The notes: a model not told the origin generated them from the letters alone. Shown: positions 18,422 through 26,858, numbered from the stretch's first letter. The stretch is 33,921 nt of DNA from Pseudomonas sp. UFMG81 (GCF_015354575.1 NZ_JACAFQ010000034.1:54015-87935); one strand, 5' to 3'. Translations and numbers: made by a program.

Positions 18422-19945
18422 TCACAGCAGCTCGGGGAAGGCCGCGCCTAGCACGCCGGGATCCTTGAGAATCGCTGCACTGCTGGCAATATCCGGGGCC
18501 AGCCAACGGTCCTGGGCATAGGCCGGGACCCGTTCGCGCAGCAACCGCCAGGCAACGTGGGTGCCTGCGCCAAAGCGCTGCGCCTTGAGGAACTCGAAGG
18601 CCTGGGCCGCCAACAGGTATTCGATGGCGAGGATCTGCGTGCAGTTCTCCAGCGCGCGGTGCAGCTTCAACCCGGCATTGGTGCCCATGCTCAGGTGATC
18701 CTCCTGCAAACCGGAGGTGACGTAGTTGTCGATGACGGCCGGCTGTGCCAGCTGACGGTTTTCGGCGCACAGTGAAGCGGCCACGTACTGGACAATCATC
18801 ATCCCCGAGTTCACACCCGGTTGACTGACCAGGAAGGCCGGCAAACCACTGACCAAGGGGTTGATCAGACGATCGAGACGACGCTCGGCAATCGCCCCTA
18901 TCTCGGCCACCGCGATGGCCAGCAGGTCGGCCGCCATGGCCACGGACTGCCCGTGCGGATTGGCCTGGGAAACCACCCGATACGACTCGGGCGTACCCAG
19001 CAGCATCGGGTTGTCGGTGGTGGAGTTGAGCTCGGTTTCGATCTGCCGCGCGGCGTGTTCCAACTGATCGCGTGCGGCGCCATGCACCTGTGGGATCGAG
19101 CGGATGCTCAAGGCGTCCTGGGTGCGAATGCCGTGGCTGCTGGCAATGATTTCGCTGCCCTCAAGCAGGCGCCGCAAGTTACTGCCCACGCGCTGCATGC
19201 CAGGGTGAGGTTTGAGCGCGATAATCTCTGGGTCGAAGGCATCGAGTTGGCCGCGCAGGGCCTCGAAGCTCATGGCGCCGATCACGTCCGCCCATTGGCT
19301 CAGACGCGTGGCGTCGTCCAGGGACAGGCAGCTAAGGCCGGTCATGCAAGGGGTACCGTTGACCAGGCACAGACCATCCTTGGCCCCCAGTTTGATCGGC
19401 GCCAGGCCAACCTCGGCCAAGGCTTGCTGCGCCGGCACGATCTGGCCGCGATAGCTGACCTGGCCGACGCCCAGCAAGCTGATGCTGATATGGGCCATGT
19501 GGGTCAGGTAGCCCACCGACCCCTGTTTCGGCACCTGCGGGGTGATGTGCTGGTTGAGCAAGGTCAGCAACGCCTCGACCACCTTGCGCTGAAGGCCGGA
19601 ACGGCCCTGGCAGAAGTTGATGATCGCCGCGCACATGATCGCCCGGGTCTGTTCGTCCGACAGCGCGGTACCCACGCCGCAGGCATGGCTGAGCAAGGTG
19701 TTGTGCGACAGCTGGCTGAGTTGTTCGTCCTGCAACGAGACATTGCACAAGGCGCCAAGCCCGGTATTGACGCCATAGGCGCGGTCACCGCTGGAAACGA
19801 TGCGCTGGACGATCGCCTGGGCGTTCTCGATCCGCGCCCAGGCCGATGGGGCCAGCTCGAGCTTCGCCCCATGCCGGGCTACAGCCACCACGTCCTGCCA
19901 GCGAACGGGCGCGTCGGCGATGATGATTTTTTCGGCAAACGACAT
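18422..19945 (-). CDS. MIO-less aromatic amino acid lyase homologue, candidate ergothionase
   Basis: 507 aa, histidine ammonia-lyase fold at full length. Conserved are YGVNTGLG (57-64), NGTPCMTG (196-203), SIPQVHGA (283-290), the NxxxDNPM block (307-314) and LQEDHLSM (413-420). The cofactor site is missing: where lyases have GSVG-ASGDLAPLAHM, this protein has GSVG-YLTHM (142-150), so the Ala-Ser-Gly that forms MIO is deleted. The catalytic Tyr of the QDPYSLR motif is also replaced (QDALSIR, 276-282). The protein is otherwise intact, so it is probably not a dead gene. Ergothionase, which eliminates trimethylamine from ergothioneine, is a known MIO-independent member of this superfamily. The betaine-type ABC importer 12 bases upstream fits that role. 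Alternatives are a lyase for hercynine or another N-methylated histidine, or a non-catalytic paralogue of HutH. Confidence 0.85.
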   Translation of the reverse strand: MSFAEKIIIADAPVRWQDVVAVARHGAKLELAPSAWARIENAQAIVQRIVSSGDRAYGVNTGLGALCNVSLQDEQLSQLSHNTLLSHACGVGTALSDEQTRAIMCAAIINFCQGRSGLQRKVVEALLTLLNQHITPQVPKQGSVGYLTHMAHISISLLGVGQVSYRGQIVPAQQALAEVGLAPIKLGAKDGLCLVNGTPCMTGLSCLSLDDATRLSQWADVIGAMSFEALRGQLDAFDPEIIALKPHPGMQRVGSNLRRLLEGSEIIASSHGIRTQDALSIRSIPQVHGAARDQLEHAARQIETELNSTTDNPMLLGTPESYRVVSQANPHGQSVAMAADLLAIAVAEIGAIAERRLDRLINPLVSGLPAFLVSQPGVNSGMMIVQYVAASLCAENRQLAQPAVIDNYVTSGLQEDHLSMGTNAGLKLHRALENCTQILAIEYLLAAQAFEFLKAQRFGAGTHVAWRLLRERVPAYAQDRWLAPDIASSAAILKDPGVLGAAFPELL

Positions 19946-19957
19946 ACACGCGGTTCC

Positions 19958-20791
19958 TTAAAGCGAAGCTACGCGACGCTGCACGAAACGATCGACGTAT
20001 TCGTCCGCAGGCTGGTAGAGGATTTCTTTCGGCGTGCCGACCTGGATCAGCCGGCCGTCCTTGAGAATGGCAATGCGGTTGCCGATGCGCACCGCTTCGT
20101 CCAAGTCGTGGGTGATGAACACGATGGTCTTGTGCAGGGTCTTCTGCAGTTCCAGCAACTGGTCCTGCATTTCGGCGCGAATCAGCGGGTCGAGCGCACT
20201 GAAGGCTTCGTCCATCAGGATGATGTCGGTGTCGGCAGCCAACGCCCGCGCCAGGCCCACGCGCTGGCGCATGCCGCCCGACAGCTGGTGCGGGTAGGAT
20301 TTTTCGTAACCCTTGAGGCCCACGGTGCTGATCCAGTGCAGGGCACGCTCCGTGCACAGGGCTTTGCTCTCGCCACGCACTTTCAGGCCGTAGGCGACGT
20401 TGTCCAGTACGGTGCGGTGTGGCAGCAAGCCAAAGCTCTGGAACACCATGCTGATCTTGCGCCGGCGGAATTCGCGCAGGGCTTGCAGGTCGTATTGCAG
20501 AATGTCTTCGCCATCGACCAGGATCTGGCCGCTGGTGGGGTCGATCAGGCGGTTGAAGTGACGCACCAGGGTCGACTTGCCCGAGCCCGACAGCCCCATG
20601 ATCACGAAGATCTCACCGCTGCCGATGGACAACGAAAGATCGTTGACCCCCACCACGCAGCCGGTTTCGGCCAGCACCTGCTCTTTGCTCTTGTTCTGGC
20701 GGATCAGTTTCAGGGCGTCTTCGGCACGCGCACCGAATATCTTGAAGACGTTTTTGACTTCGATCTTGTTCATCGTCTGCTTGGCGCTCAT
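19958..20791 (-). CDS. ABC transporter ATPase, quaternary-amine (betaine/choline/histidine) type
   Basis: 277 aa. Walker A GLSGSGKSTL (about 67-76), signature LSGGMRQRVGLARALA (about 170-185), Walker B IILMDEAFSALDP (about 190-202) and the H-loop THD (about 227) are all present. The N-terminal segment KIEVKNVFKIFG and the long insert before Walker A are typical of OpuAA/ProV/HutV-type ATPases. The usual C-terminal CBS pair is absent, as in HutV-like proteins of this length. It energises uptake by the permease upstream, with which it overlaps by four bases (ATGA), implying translational coupling. Together with the lyase homologue downstream it forms an operon. Confidence 0.93.
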   Translation of the reverse strand: MSAKQTMNKIEVKNVFKIFGARAEDALKLIRQNKSKEQVLAETGCVVGVNDLSLSIGSGEIFVIMGLSGSGKSTLVRHFNRLIDPTSGQILVDGEDILQYDLQALREFRRRKISMVFQSFGLLPHRTVLDNVAYGLKVRGESKALCTERALHWISTVGLKGYEKSYPHQLSGGMRQRVGLARALAADTDIILMDEAFSALDPLIRAEMQDQLLELQKTLHKTIVFITHDLDEAVRIGNRIAILKDGRLIQVGTPKEILYQPADEYVDRFVQRRVASL

Positions 20792-21639
20792 TTGCCCACC
20801 CCATGCCGTGGCCGGCCGTAGGCCTGGGTAATGCGGTCGATCACGACCGCCAGAATCACAATGGCCAGGCCCGCTTCGAGGCCGCGGCCCACGTTCAAGG
20901 TCTGGATACCCACCAGGACGTCTTCACCCAAGCCACGGGCACCAATCATCGAGGCGATGACCACCATCGACAGGGCCATCATGGTGGTCTGGTTGATACC
21001 GGCCATGATGCTCGGCAACGCCAGTGGCAGCTGCACGCCGAACAGTTGTTGCAGGCGATTGGCACCGAACGCGTTGATCGCCTCCATGACCTCGCCATCC
21101 ACCTGGCGAATACCCAGGTCGGTCAGGCGAATCAGCGGCGGCGCGGCATAGATGACGGTGGCAAAGATCGCCGGCACCTTGCCCAGGCCGAACAGCATCA
21201 GTACCGGGATCAGGTATACGAAGCTGGGCATGGTCTGCATGATGTCGAGCAGCGGCATCAACACCGCCCGCAGGCGATCGTTGCGCGCCGACAGGATACC
21301 CAGCGGAATGCCGACCAGGACCGAGATCAGCGTGGCCACCAGCATCAGCGCCAGGGTCTGCATCAGCTTGTCCCAGAGCCCTACCGCACCGACCAGGAAC
21401 AACAAACCGACGATCACCACAGTAGGTACGATTCTGCGGGTGGCGTGCCAGGCAATAGCGCCGACGATGGCCAGCATCAGCCACCAGGGTGTGGCGCGCA
21501 GCAAACCTTCGAGGTTGACGATGGCCCACAGCAGGGTGTCGGAAATGTGCCGGAACACGTCACCGTAGTTGGTGACGAGCGCATCGACCCAGCCATTGAC
21601 CCAGTCGGCAATGGAAAACGTGAAGTTTTTGGGGAACAT
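20788..21639 (-). CDS. ABC transporter permease, quaternary-amine type
   Basis: 283 aa from MFPKNFTFSIADWVNG at 21639; a further ATG at 21684 only adds a non-conserved extension. About six to seven hydrophobic helices cover residues 25-275. The EAA-like loop (LGIRQVDGEVMEAINAFGAN, about 175-195) that docks with the ATPase is visible, followed by LPLALPSIMAGINQTTMMAL, characteristic of ProW/OpuAB/HutW proteins. It forms the inner-membrane channel for the substrate bound by the periplasmic protein encoded 76 bases upstream. The ribosome site is weak (GAGAG), so expression may rely on the operon. Confidence 0.92.
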   Translation of the reverse strand: MFPKNFTFSIADWVNGWVDALVTNYGDVFRHISDTLLWAIVNLEGLLRATPWWLMLAIVGAIAWHATRRIVPTVVIVGLLFLVGAVGLWDKLMQTLALMLVATLISVLVGIPLGILSARNDRLRAVLMPLLDIMQTMPSFVYLIPVLMLFGLGKVPAIFATVIYAAPPLIRLTDLGIRQVDGEVMEAINAFGANRLQQLFGVQLPLALPSIMAGINQTTMMALSMVVIASMIGARGLGEDVLVGIQTLNVGRGLEAGLAIVILAVVIDRITQAYGRPRHGVGK

Positions 21640-21715
21640 GGATTTCTCTCGAGCAAGTGCGTGAAGCGGACTACTGTGTGGCATGCCCGGCAGGTGCCGG
21701 ACCCGCCCACACCCT

Positions 21716-22684
21716 TCAGAGTGCCGCGTCTACCTTTTTGGCTGCGTCTTCGCTGACCCAGCTGTGCCAGACTTCGGGGTGCTCCTTGAGGAACAACTTG
21801 GCCAGCTCCGGCGACTCGATACGTTCCTTGCTCATGCGCCCCAGGTTCTGGTTCAGCAGATCGATCGGCAGGTTGACCTTTTCCAGCACCGCCACCAGTT
21901 CCGGCGCCTGCTCGTGGAAGGTCTTCGACACGCCCACCTTGATGGTCACGGATTTGTCCACGCCGGGCTTTTCGTCCAGCTTGACCAGGTCGGCCTGGCC
22001 CATCAGCGGGGTTGGCGACCAGTAGTAGAAGAGGATCGGCTCGCCACGCTTGTAGCTCGACAGCACGGCGGCATCCAGTGCCGGGCCGGTGCCCGGGCGG
22101 AAGTTGGTGTAGCTGTTCTCCAGGCCGTAGCTTTTGAGCATCTGGCTGTTGTCCAGCTCGCAGGTCCAGCCGGCCGGGCAGTTGTAGAAGCGCCCCTTGT
22201 CCGGTTCTTCCGGATCCTTGAAGACCTGGGCGTATTGCCCCAGGTCGGCAATGCTCTTGAGGTTCGGGGCCTTGGCTTCGAGTTTGCGCTTGGCATCGCC
22301 TTCGATCACATAACGCGGCACATACCAGCCTTCGACCGCGCCAACCACCGGCGAGCCGACGCCGACCACCTTGCCGGCGGCCTCGGCCTTGTTCCACACC
22401 TCGCTGCGCCCTACCCACTCTTCGGCGAACACCTGGATGTCGTTGCTGCTCAGGGCGTTTTCCATGGAGATGGAGTTACCTGGCAGGCTATCGGTGTCAC
22501 AACCATAGCCATTTTTCAGCACGAACTGCATCAGGTCCGTGAGCAGCATCCCGCTTTCCCAGTTCAAACCGGCGAATTTCACCGGCTTGCCAGACTCGCA
22601 CCAACCGGCCGCCTGGCTGGCGCCTGCGGAGGCCAGCAGCCCTAAGGAAAGTGTCGTGGTCAGCAGAGCTTTTGTAATTGTCAT
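21716..22684 (-). CDS. Periplasmic substrate-binding protein of a betaine-type ABC importer
   Basis: 322 aa from MTITKALLTTTL at 22684, preceded by GGGAG seven bases upstream; the longer frame overlaps the divergent regulator. Signal peptide 1-25 (ASQAAGW). The mature part is an OpuAC domain. Aromatic clusters typical of cation-pi boxes that hold quaternary ammonium groups are visible: LNWESG, EEWVGR, EGWYVPRY and FYYWSPTPLMG. This supports a trimethylammonium-type ligand (betaine, ergothioneine, hercynine) although related histidine-binding HutX proteins share the fold. It is the first gene of the transporter-lyase operon, divergent from a LysR gene with about 100 bases between starts. Confidence 0.9.
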   Translation of the reverse strand: MTITKALLTTTLSLGLLASAGASQAAGWCESGKPVKFAGLNWESGMLLTDLMQFVLKNGYGCDTDSLPGNSISMENALSSNDIQVFAEEWVGRSEVWNKAEAAGKVVGVGSPVVGAVEGWYVPRYVIEGDAKRKLEAKAPNLKSIADLGQYAQVFKDPEEPDKGRFYNCPAGWTCELDNSQMLKSYGLENSYTNFRPGTGPALDAAVLSSYKRGEPILFYYWSPTPLMGQADLVKLDEKPGVDKSVTIKVGVSKTFHEQAPELVAVLEKVNLPIDLLNQNLGRMSKERIESPELAKLFLKEHPEVWHSWVSEDAAKKVDAAL

Positions 22685-22786
22685 TGTGACGCTCCCAAAC
22701 AAGATGATCACTGCGCAGGAGAAATATTTCACAACAATAAAAAAGGATAAAATAATAAGTCCTGATGCATCACCACGGAAAAAGCT
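22685..22786. promoter_or_regulatory. Divergent promoter region of the ABC/lyase operon
   Basis: This AT-rich spacer between two divergent starts includes AAATATTTCACAACAATAAA and AAAGGATAAAATAATAAG. It must hold both promoters and the LysR binding site. The exact boxes cannot be fixed from the sequence alone. Confidence 0.5.
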
Positions 22787-23701
22787 ATGAAGTTCACACT
22801 GCGTCAGCTTCGCTACGCGCTCGCAGCGGCCAAGCACGGAAACCTGACCACGGCCGCCATGGAGCTTCATGTTTCACAACCTTCCATCTCGGCGGCCATC
22901 ACCGAACTGGAGGAGGTGCTGGGGCAAGCCATCTTCATACGCCAGCGTGGCCTCGGGATATCGCTGACCCCCTTCGGTCGTACCGTCATGGTCCAGGCGC
23001 GGCGCGTGCTGGCAGAGGCCCAGACCTTTGCCGAAATCAATGCCAATGCAGGCGAGTGTGTCGGGGAGCTGGTGGTGGGCTGTTTTGAAGACCTGGCGCC
23101 CTACTGCCTGCCCCAGATCGTGCGACGGATGCAGGAGTCCTGCCCAAGGGTCACGGTCGATATGCGCGATGGCAGCTTCGATTATGTGGGCAAGCGGCTC
23201 AGTGAGGGCGCGATAGAACTGGCCATCACCTATGACCTGGGTTTACCGCCGAACACCCATTGCACCCAACTGTGTCAACTGACCGCCCAGGTGCTGCTGT
23301 CGGCCGATCACCCGTTGGCCAAGTCGCCGCGCGTCAGCCTCAAAGCGCTGGCCGAATACACCCTGGTCGTCACCGATCAGGTCCACAGTTGGCAGCATGT
23401 GTTGGACCTGTTCAGCTTCTACGGCCTGTCACCCGCCGTTGTGCACCGCGTGCGCACCTTCGAGTTGCAGCGCAGCCTGGTCGCCAATGGCTTTGGCGTG
23501 GCGCTGATCTATACCCGGCCCTTTGGTGACCGTAGTTATGATGGGCAAGCGCTGGTGTGTCGGCCGACTCAGGAGAAGTTGCCAACCCATAGCATCGTAC
23601 TGGCGCATGATCAGCGCTACCCGCTGACGCCTTCGGCCGAGGCGTTCAAGGAGCTGGCGGTGGCATGGTTTGCGGAGCGACCGTCGTTTGCATCTGAATG
23701 A
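22787..23701 (+). CDS. LysR-family regulator, divergent from the ABC/lyase operon
   Basis: 304 aa. The HTH lies at about residues 4-62 (GNLTTAAMELHVSQPSISAA) and the effector domain from about 90. Its position, back to back with the binding-protein gene over a roughly 100-base AT-rich region (22685-22786), makes it the likely regulator of uptake and of the MIO-less lyase. The inducer would then be the imported compound or its product. I could not settle a unique T-N11-A site by eye. The start has GGAA about seven bases upstream. Confidence 0.9.
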   Translation: MKFTLRQLRYALAAAKHGNLTTAAMELHVSQPSISAAITELEEVLGQAIFIRQRGLGISLTPFGRTVMVQARRVLAEAQTFAEINANAGECVGELVVGCFEDLAPYCLPQIVRRMQESCPRVTVDMRDGSFDYVGKRLSEGAIELAITYDLGLPPNTHCTQLCQLTAQVLLSADHPLAKSPRVSLKALAEYTLVVTDQVHSWQHVLDLFSFYGLSPAVVHRVRTFELQRSLVANGFGVALIYTRPFGDRSYDGQALVCRPTQEKLPTHSIVLAHDQRYPLTPSAEAFKELAVAWFAERPSFASE

Positions 23702-23763
23702 ATAACGGGTGGGGTTAAGTCACATGACGGTGGTTGATGGGTAGATGAGACGTCTGGCGTGCT

Positions 23764-23944
23764 TAGGGTTTGTACGAAAAGTATGGTCATCCATCGTTGT
23801 GGGAGCGGCGGTGCGCCGATGCGATTTGCCCCGCGATCTGCCGCAACGCCGCAGCAAAGCACTATTTGATGTCGGGTACAGGAGCGCTTCGCACTCCATC
23901 GCGGAGGCAAGCCCGCTCCCACAAAACTTTTCGTACAGAGCCTA
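23764..23944. repeat. MITE-like/REP composite repeat
   Basis: The ends TAGGGTTTGTACGAAAAGT (23764-23782) and, inverted, TAGGCTCTGTACGAAAAGT (23926-23944) match at 17 of 19 positions and abut TA dinucleotides. Inside lies a REP-like pair, TTGTGGGAGCGG and CCGCTCCCACAA. About 180 bases in total, no protein. It looks like a non-autonomous transposable repeat that carries or borrowed REP arms. Confidence 0.65.
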
Positions 23945-24120
23945 ATCGACTGGCCATGGAAGCGTTCACTCAGTGGTGATCTGCTCAATGAAACTGCAGA
24001 TACCCATCTGGAAGTGAGCCCCCGTCTGGCCGTGGGGGGGAGCCATATGACTGTCTGGCAGCACCAGATCAACAGCGAACCACGCTCGACAAGTGCGCTC
24101 GACTGCCACCCAAGGAATGT

Positions 24121-24171
24121 CCGCAGTGGGTCGAGAGCGGCCAACCTGGACGTCCGCTTTCGACCCATTGC
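24121..24171. repeat. Imperfect hairpin repeat
   Basis: GCAGTGGGTCGAGAGCGG (24123-24140) and the inverted GCAATGGGTCGAAAGCGG (24154-24171) match at 16 of 18 positions around a 13-base loop. A related unit, CCGCTATGGGTCGGTAGC, occurs at 28218. This resembles a widespread intergenic repeat of gammaproteobacteria built on the core TGGGTCGA-AGCGG. Confidence 0.6.
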
Positions 24172-24218
24172 CGTTCACCAATGGCTGAAGAAAGCCAGAC
24201 GCATGAAGTCAATTTTGC

Positions 24219-25289
24219 CTAAGGGGCTAGGGGCAATTCCGACCTAACTAGCCCTGTTTTCGCTTCCCTGTCTTCACACTCCGTTGATTGTCGCACCACA
24301 AGTTTAGACGAAATGAAAACATGGGGCTCCTGCACCTGGCCACGTATCAAATCTGCCAATAACTCGACCACTCGTACTCCGGCCTCTTTTGGTCGTAAGT
24401 CAAGTGCCGTCAAGGGTGGATTCGCATGCCTGGCGATTTCACTGTCCGTACCTGCCGACACCAGTAGTTTTCCGGGCACTTGAATGCCCCGAATCGAGGC
24501 CGATAGCAAAACTCCTTTGGCGTAGCGATCAACCGCACAGTGAATCCCATCGGGCGGTGTTGCGCTTTGAAACAGGCGCTCGGCCGCCTCATACCCCGCG
24601 CTCTCGTTGAAACCGGTCGCCGTCGCCTCAATCAGCTCAGGTAATCCACGCTGCTCAACCCATTGCTGGTAGGCAGTGATGATGTCCTGGCTGTACGAAT
24701 ACAGTGGTGGCGGAGACAGCAAGGCAATGCGCCGCGCGCCCGCCGAGTACAAGTGATCGAGCACAGCCTGCGTGTCGCGCACGAGGTCGTTGTCTACCCA
24801 AAAATTGGGTGCTGACGAGGCGAGCGGATCGCGGCCGATCGTCACCACGGGGAGCTTTTTACGCGCAAAATACATGAGCAACGGATCTTCACTTACGGGG
24901 TCTACCAGGATCATGCCCTCTAGTGGCAGACGCTCTAGTGCCGCTACTGACGCAGAAGTCAGCACTAGGCTGTAGCCCATGTTTAGCGCCGTCTGCGAGG
25001 CGCTGCTGAACAGCCCGACAAAGTGGTCCAGATCAGTCAGCGACACTGACAATTCCGACGACGCATAGGCAATTCCGATCAGCCCCGAACGCCCGCCGCG
25101 CAGGTTGCTGGCCGCAGGATTGGCCCGGTAGCCCAGACTCTGCGCCACTTCCCGTACGCGCTCCATGGTATTCGGGTCGATCCGCCCCTTGCCGTTGAGC
25201 GCATGCGACACGGTGGTGACCGACACCCCCGCAGCCTTTGCCACATCATTGATTCCTACCCGGCCGGGTCTGGTTTTCTTCACATCCAT
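24219..25289 (-). CDS. LacI-family transcriptional regulator
   Basis: 356 aa from MDVKKTRPGRVGINDVAKAA at 25289; the longer frame to 25337 would run through an operator. The HTH with hinge is GINDVAKAAGVSVTTVSHAL (about 12-31), then NGKGRID and the hinge helix ending near 65. The periplasmic-binding-like effector domain follows (GLIGIAYASSE from about 71). It is divergent from an APC permease and a ureohydrolase, and two palindromes with the LacI-type AAAACGTTTT centre lie between the genes. It should repress the permease-hydrolase operon and itself until a substrate-related inducer binds. The inducer cannot be read from the sequence. Confidence 0.92.
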   Translation of the reverse strand: MDVKKTRPGRVGINDVAKAAGVSVTTVSHALNGKGRIDPNTMERVREVAQSLGYRANPAASNLRGGRSGLIGIAYASSELSVSLTDLDHFVGLFSSASQTALNMGYSLVLTSASVAALERLPLEGMILVDPVSEDPLLMYFARKKLPVVTIGRDPLASSAPNFWVDNDLVRDTQAVLDHLYSAGARRIALLSPPPLYSYSQDIITAYQQWVEQRGLPELIEATATGFNESAGYEAAERLFQSATPPDGIHCAVDRYAKGVLLSASIRGIQVPGKLLVSAGTDSEIARHANPPLTALDLRPKEAGVRVVELLADLIRGQVQEPHVFISSKLVVRQSTECEDREAKTGLVRSELPLAP

Positions 25290-25330
25290 TTGCTGGTCTG
25301 CCGTTGTGCAATTCAGGCCACATTGGATCA

Positions 25331-25350
25331 TTGACAAAACGTTTTGGCAA
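25331..25350. promoter_or_regulatory. LacI-type operator 1
   Basis: TTGACAAAACGTTTTGGCAA is a near-perfect palindrome centred on CG, the classical central pair of LacI/GalR operators. It lies 42 bases upstream of the regulator start and 46 bases upstream of the permease start. Confidence 0.8.
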
Positions 25351-25360
25351 TGTTTGGATA

Positions 25361-25380
25361 TTGCAAAAACGTTTTGTCAA
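25361..25380. promoter_or_regulatory. LacI-type operator 2
   Basis: TTGCAAAAACGTTTTGTCAA is the second palindrome with the same core. Its centre is exactly 30 bases from that of operator 1, so both sites face about the same side of the helix. It lies 16 bases before the permease ATG. Confidence 0.8.
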
Positions 25381-25395
25381 AACGAGAACAACAAA

Positions 25396-26793
25396 ATGAC
25401 CTACCACACCGCCAACAGTGCGAGCACTACTCCGGCTCTGCGTCGGGACTTCACCCTGGCTTCGACGTTTTCCCTGGCCTTCGCTTTCGTATCGCCGATC
25501 GTGGCGCTTTACGGGATTTTCGGTATTGGCGTCAGTACCCTGGGTGCCGCGTTCTGGTGGGGCTTCCCGCTGGCCCTGGCGGGCCAGATGCTGGTCGCCT
25601 TGGCACTTGGGCAACTGGCCGCGCGCTGGCCGCTCCAGGGCGGTATCTACCAGTGGTCGCGGAAACTGATGGGCCACCGTTATGGCTGGTTCGCCGGCTG
25701 GTTCTACCTCTGGACACTCACCATCGCGATGGCGGCGGTGTCCTATGCCGGGGCAATTTTCCTCGCGGAATTGCTGGGTATCGAAGCCAGTGCCGGGAAC
25801 TGCATTACCTTGGCCTGCGGCCTGCTCGCGGTCACCACGCTTGGGAATATCCGCGGTCGCCGAGTGGTCAAGTGGATGGTGGCGCTGTGCATTTGGGCCG
25901 AGATCATCGGTTCGGTGGGCATCGGCGTGATCCTACTGCTGTTCTACCGGATCAACAGTTTGGACATCCTTTTCACCGCGGCGGCCACAGTAACTCCCAC
26001 AGGAGGCTTCTTCACTTCGTCGCTGGTTGTGGCTACGGCGCTGGCAGGATGGACATTCCTCGGCTTCGAATCGGCCAGTTCCATTTCTGAAGAAGTCCAG
26101 AACCCTCAGCGTGCGGTGCCATTGGCCATGTTGCTGTCGCTGTTCTTCGTCGCCTTCATTGTGATGTTCTCCAGCCTTGCCATTCTGTTGGCAATGCCAG
26201 TACAGGCCGTGGACAGCAGCGACCCGGTGCTGGCCACCTTAGCGATGGCGTTCCCACCCATCATTGTGAAAGGCGTACTGGCGCTGTTCGTCATCGCTTT
26301 CCTGGCCAGCGTTCTAAGCATCCAGGCAGCCGTATCGCGCAATGTTTGGGCGTTTGCACGGGAAGGTGAGCTGCCGTTTGCACGGGCGCTAGGCCTGCTG
26401 AGCGCTAGGGAAGCGGTCCCGGCCAATGCAATCAGGCTGACAGCGTGCATTGCGATGCTTGTCCTGTTCATTAGCAGTACCAATCTCTACACCTGGTTAG
26501 TGAATTTCACGGCGGCCGGCTTCTTCATTTCATTTCTGTTTCCTACGTTGGCTTTGGTCATCGCCCGCTGCTGCGGAACTGCCCAACGCCCAGGTTCGCT
26601 GCTGGCGCAGCTGATTCCGTTCATCGCCCTAGCTTGGTTGCTCTTCGAAATACTCAACCTGCTCTGGCCCAGAGCCAGCACCGGCAGCCTGCTCGACTGG
26701 ATGACAGTGTTCATTTTTGTCGGCGTCGGCCTGCTGGGTCTGATCACGCGCCTGACCTTGCCCCTGCCTCACCGAAACGCCATTGGTGGGTGA
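25396..26793 (+). CDS. APC-family amino acid/amine permease
   Basis: 465 aa from MTYHTANSASTTPALRRDFT at 25396; the longer frame would begin inside the divergent lacI gene. About twelve hydrophobic helices are visible. The opening FTLASTFSLAFAFVSPIVAL with an unwound TM1-like segment is typical of the APC superfamily (amino acid/choline/GABA type). It sits 65 bases before the ureohydrolase gene and should import that enzyme's substrate, probably a guanidino acid or related amine. Control is by the LacI operators just upstream. Substrate inferred only from context. Confidence 0.9.
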   Translation: MTYHTANSASTTPALRRDFTLASTFSLAFAFVSPIVALYGIFGIGVSTLGAAFWWGFPLALAGQMLVALALGQLAARWPLQGGIYQWSRKLMGHRYGWFAGWFYLWTLTIAMAAVSYAGAIFLAELLGIEASAGNCITLACGLLAVTTLGNIRGRRVVKWMVALCIWAEIIGSVGIGVILLLFYRINSLDILFTAAATVTPTGGFFTSSLVVATALAGWTFLGFESASSISEEVQNPQRAVPLAMLLSLFFVAFIVMFSSLAILLAMPVQAVDSSDPVLATLAMAFPPIIVKGVLALFVIAFLASVLSIQAAVSRNVWAFAREGELPFARALGLLSAREAVPANAIRLTACIAMLVLFISSTNLYTWLVNFTAAGFFISFLFPTLALVIARCCGTAQRPGSLLAQLIPFIALAWLLFEILNLLWPRASTGSLLDWMTVFIFVGVGLLGLITRLTLPLPHRNAIGG

Positions 26794-26858
26794 ATACCTG
26801 GCGCCTGCATTACCGCTTCATTCAATCAATCCCCTACCGATCTAGACGGAAAATAAAA

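Larger units (their letters stand above)
23702..24218. other. Repeat-filled intergenic region
   Basis: 517 bases between the LysR stop and the LacI stop. It is occupied by the composite repeat at 23764-23944 and the hairpin repeat at 24121-24171. No gene or clear terminator is seen in the remainder. Confidence 0.6.

Noticed and set aside
18422..19945. Calling the 507-aa protein a functional histidine ammonia-lyase (hutH)
   Set aside because: The MIO-forming Ala-Ser-Gly and the catalytic Tyr of the QDPYSLR motif are both absent, and no other hut genes are adjacent.
18821..20821. A 666-codon plus-strand open frame opposite the lyase and ATPase
   Set aside because: Antisense to clear enzyme and ABC motifs; no recognisable domains.
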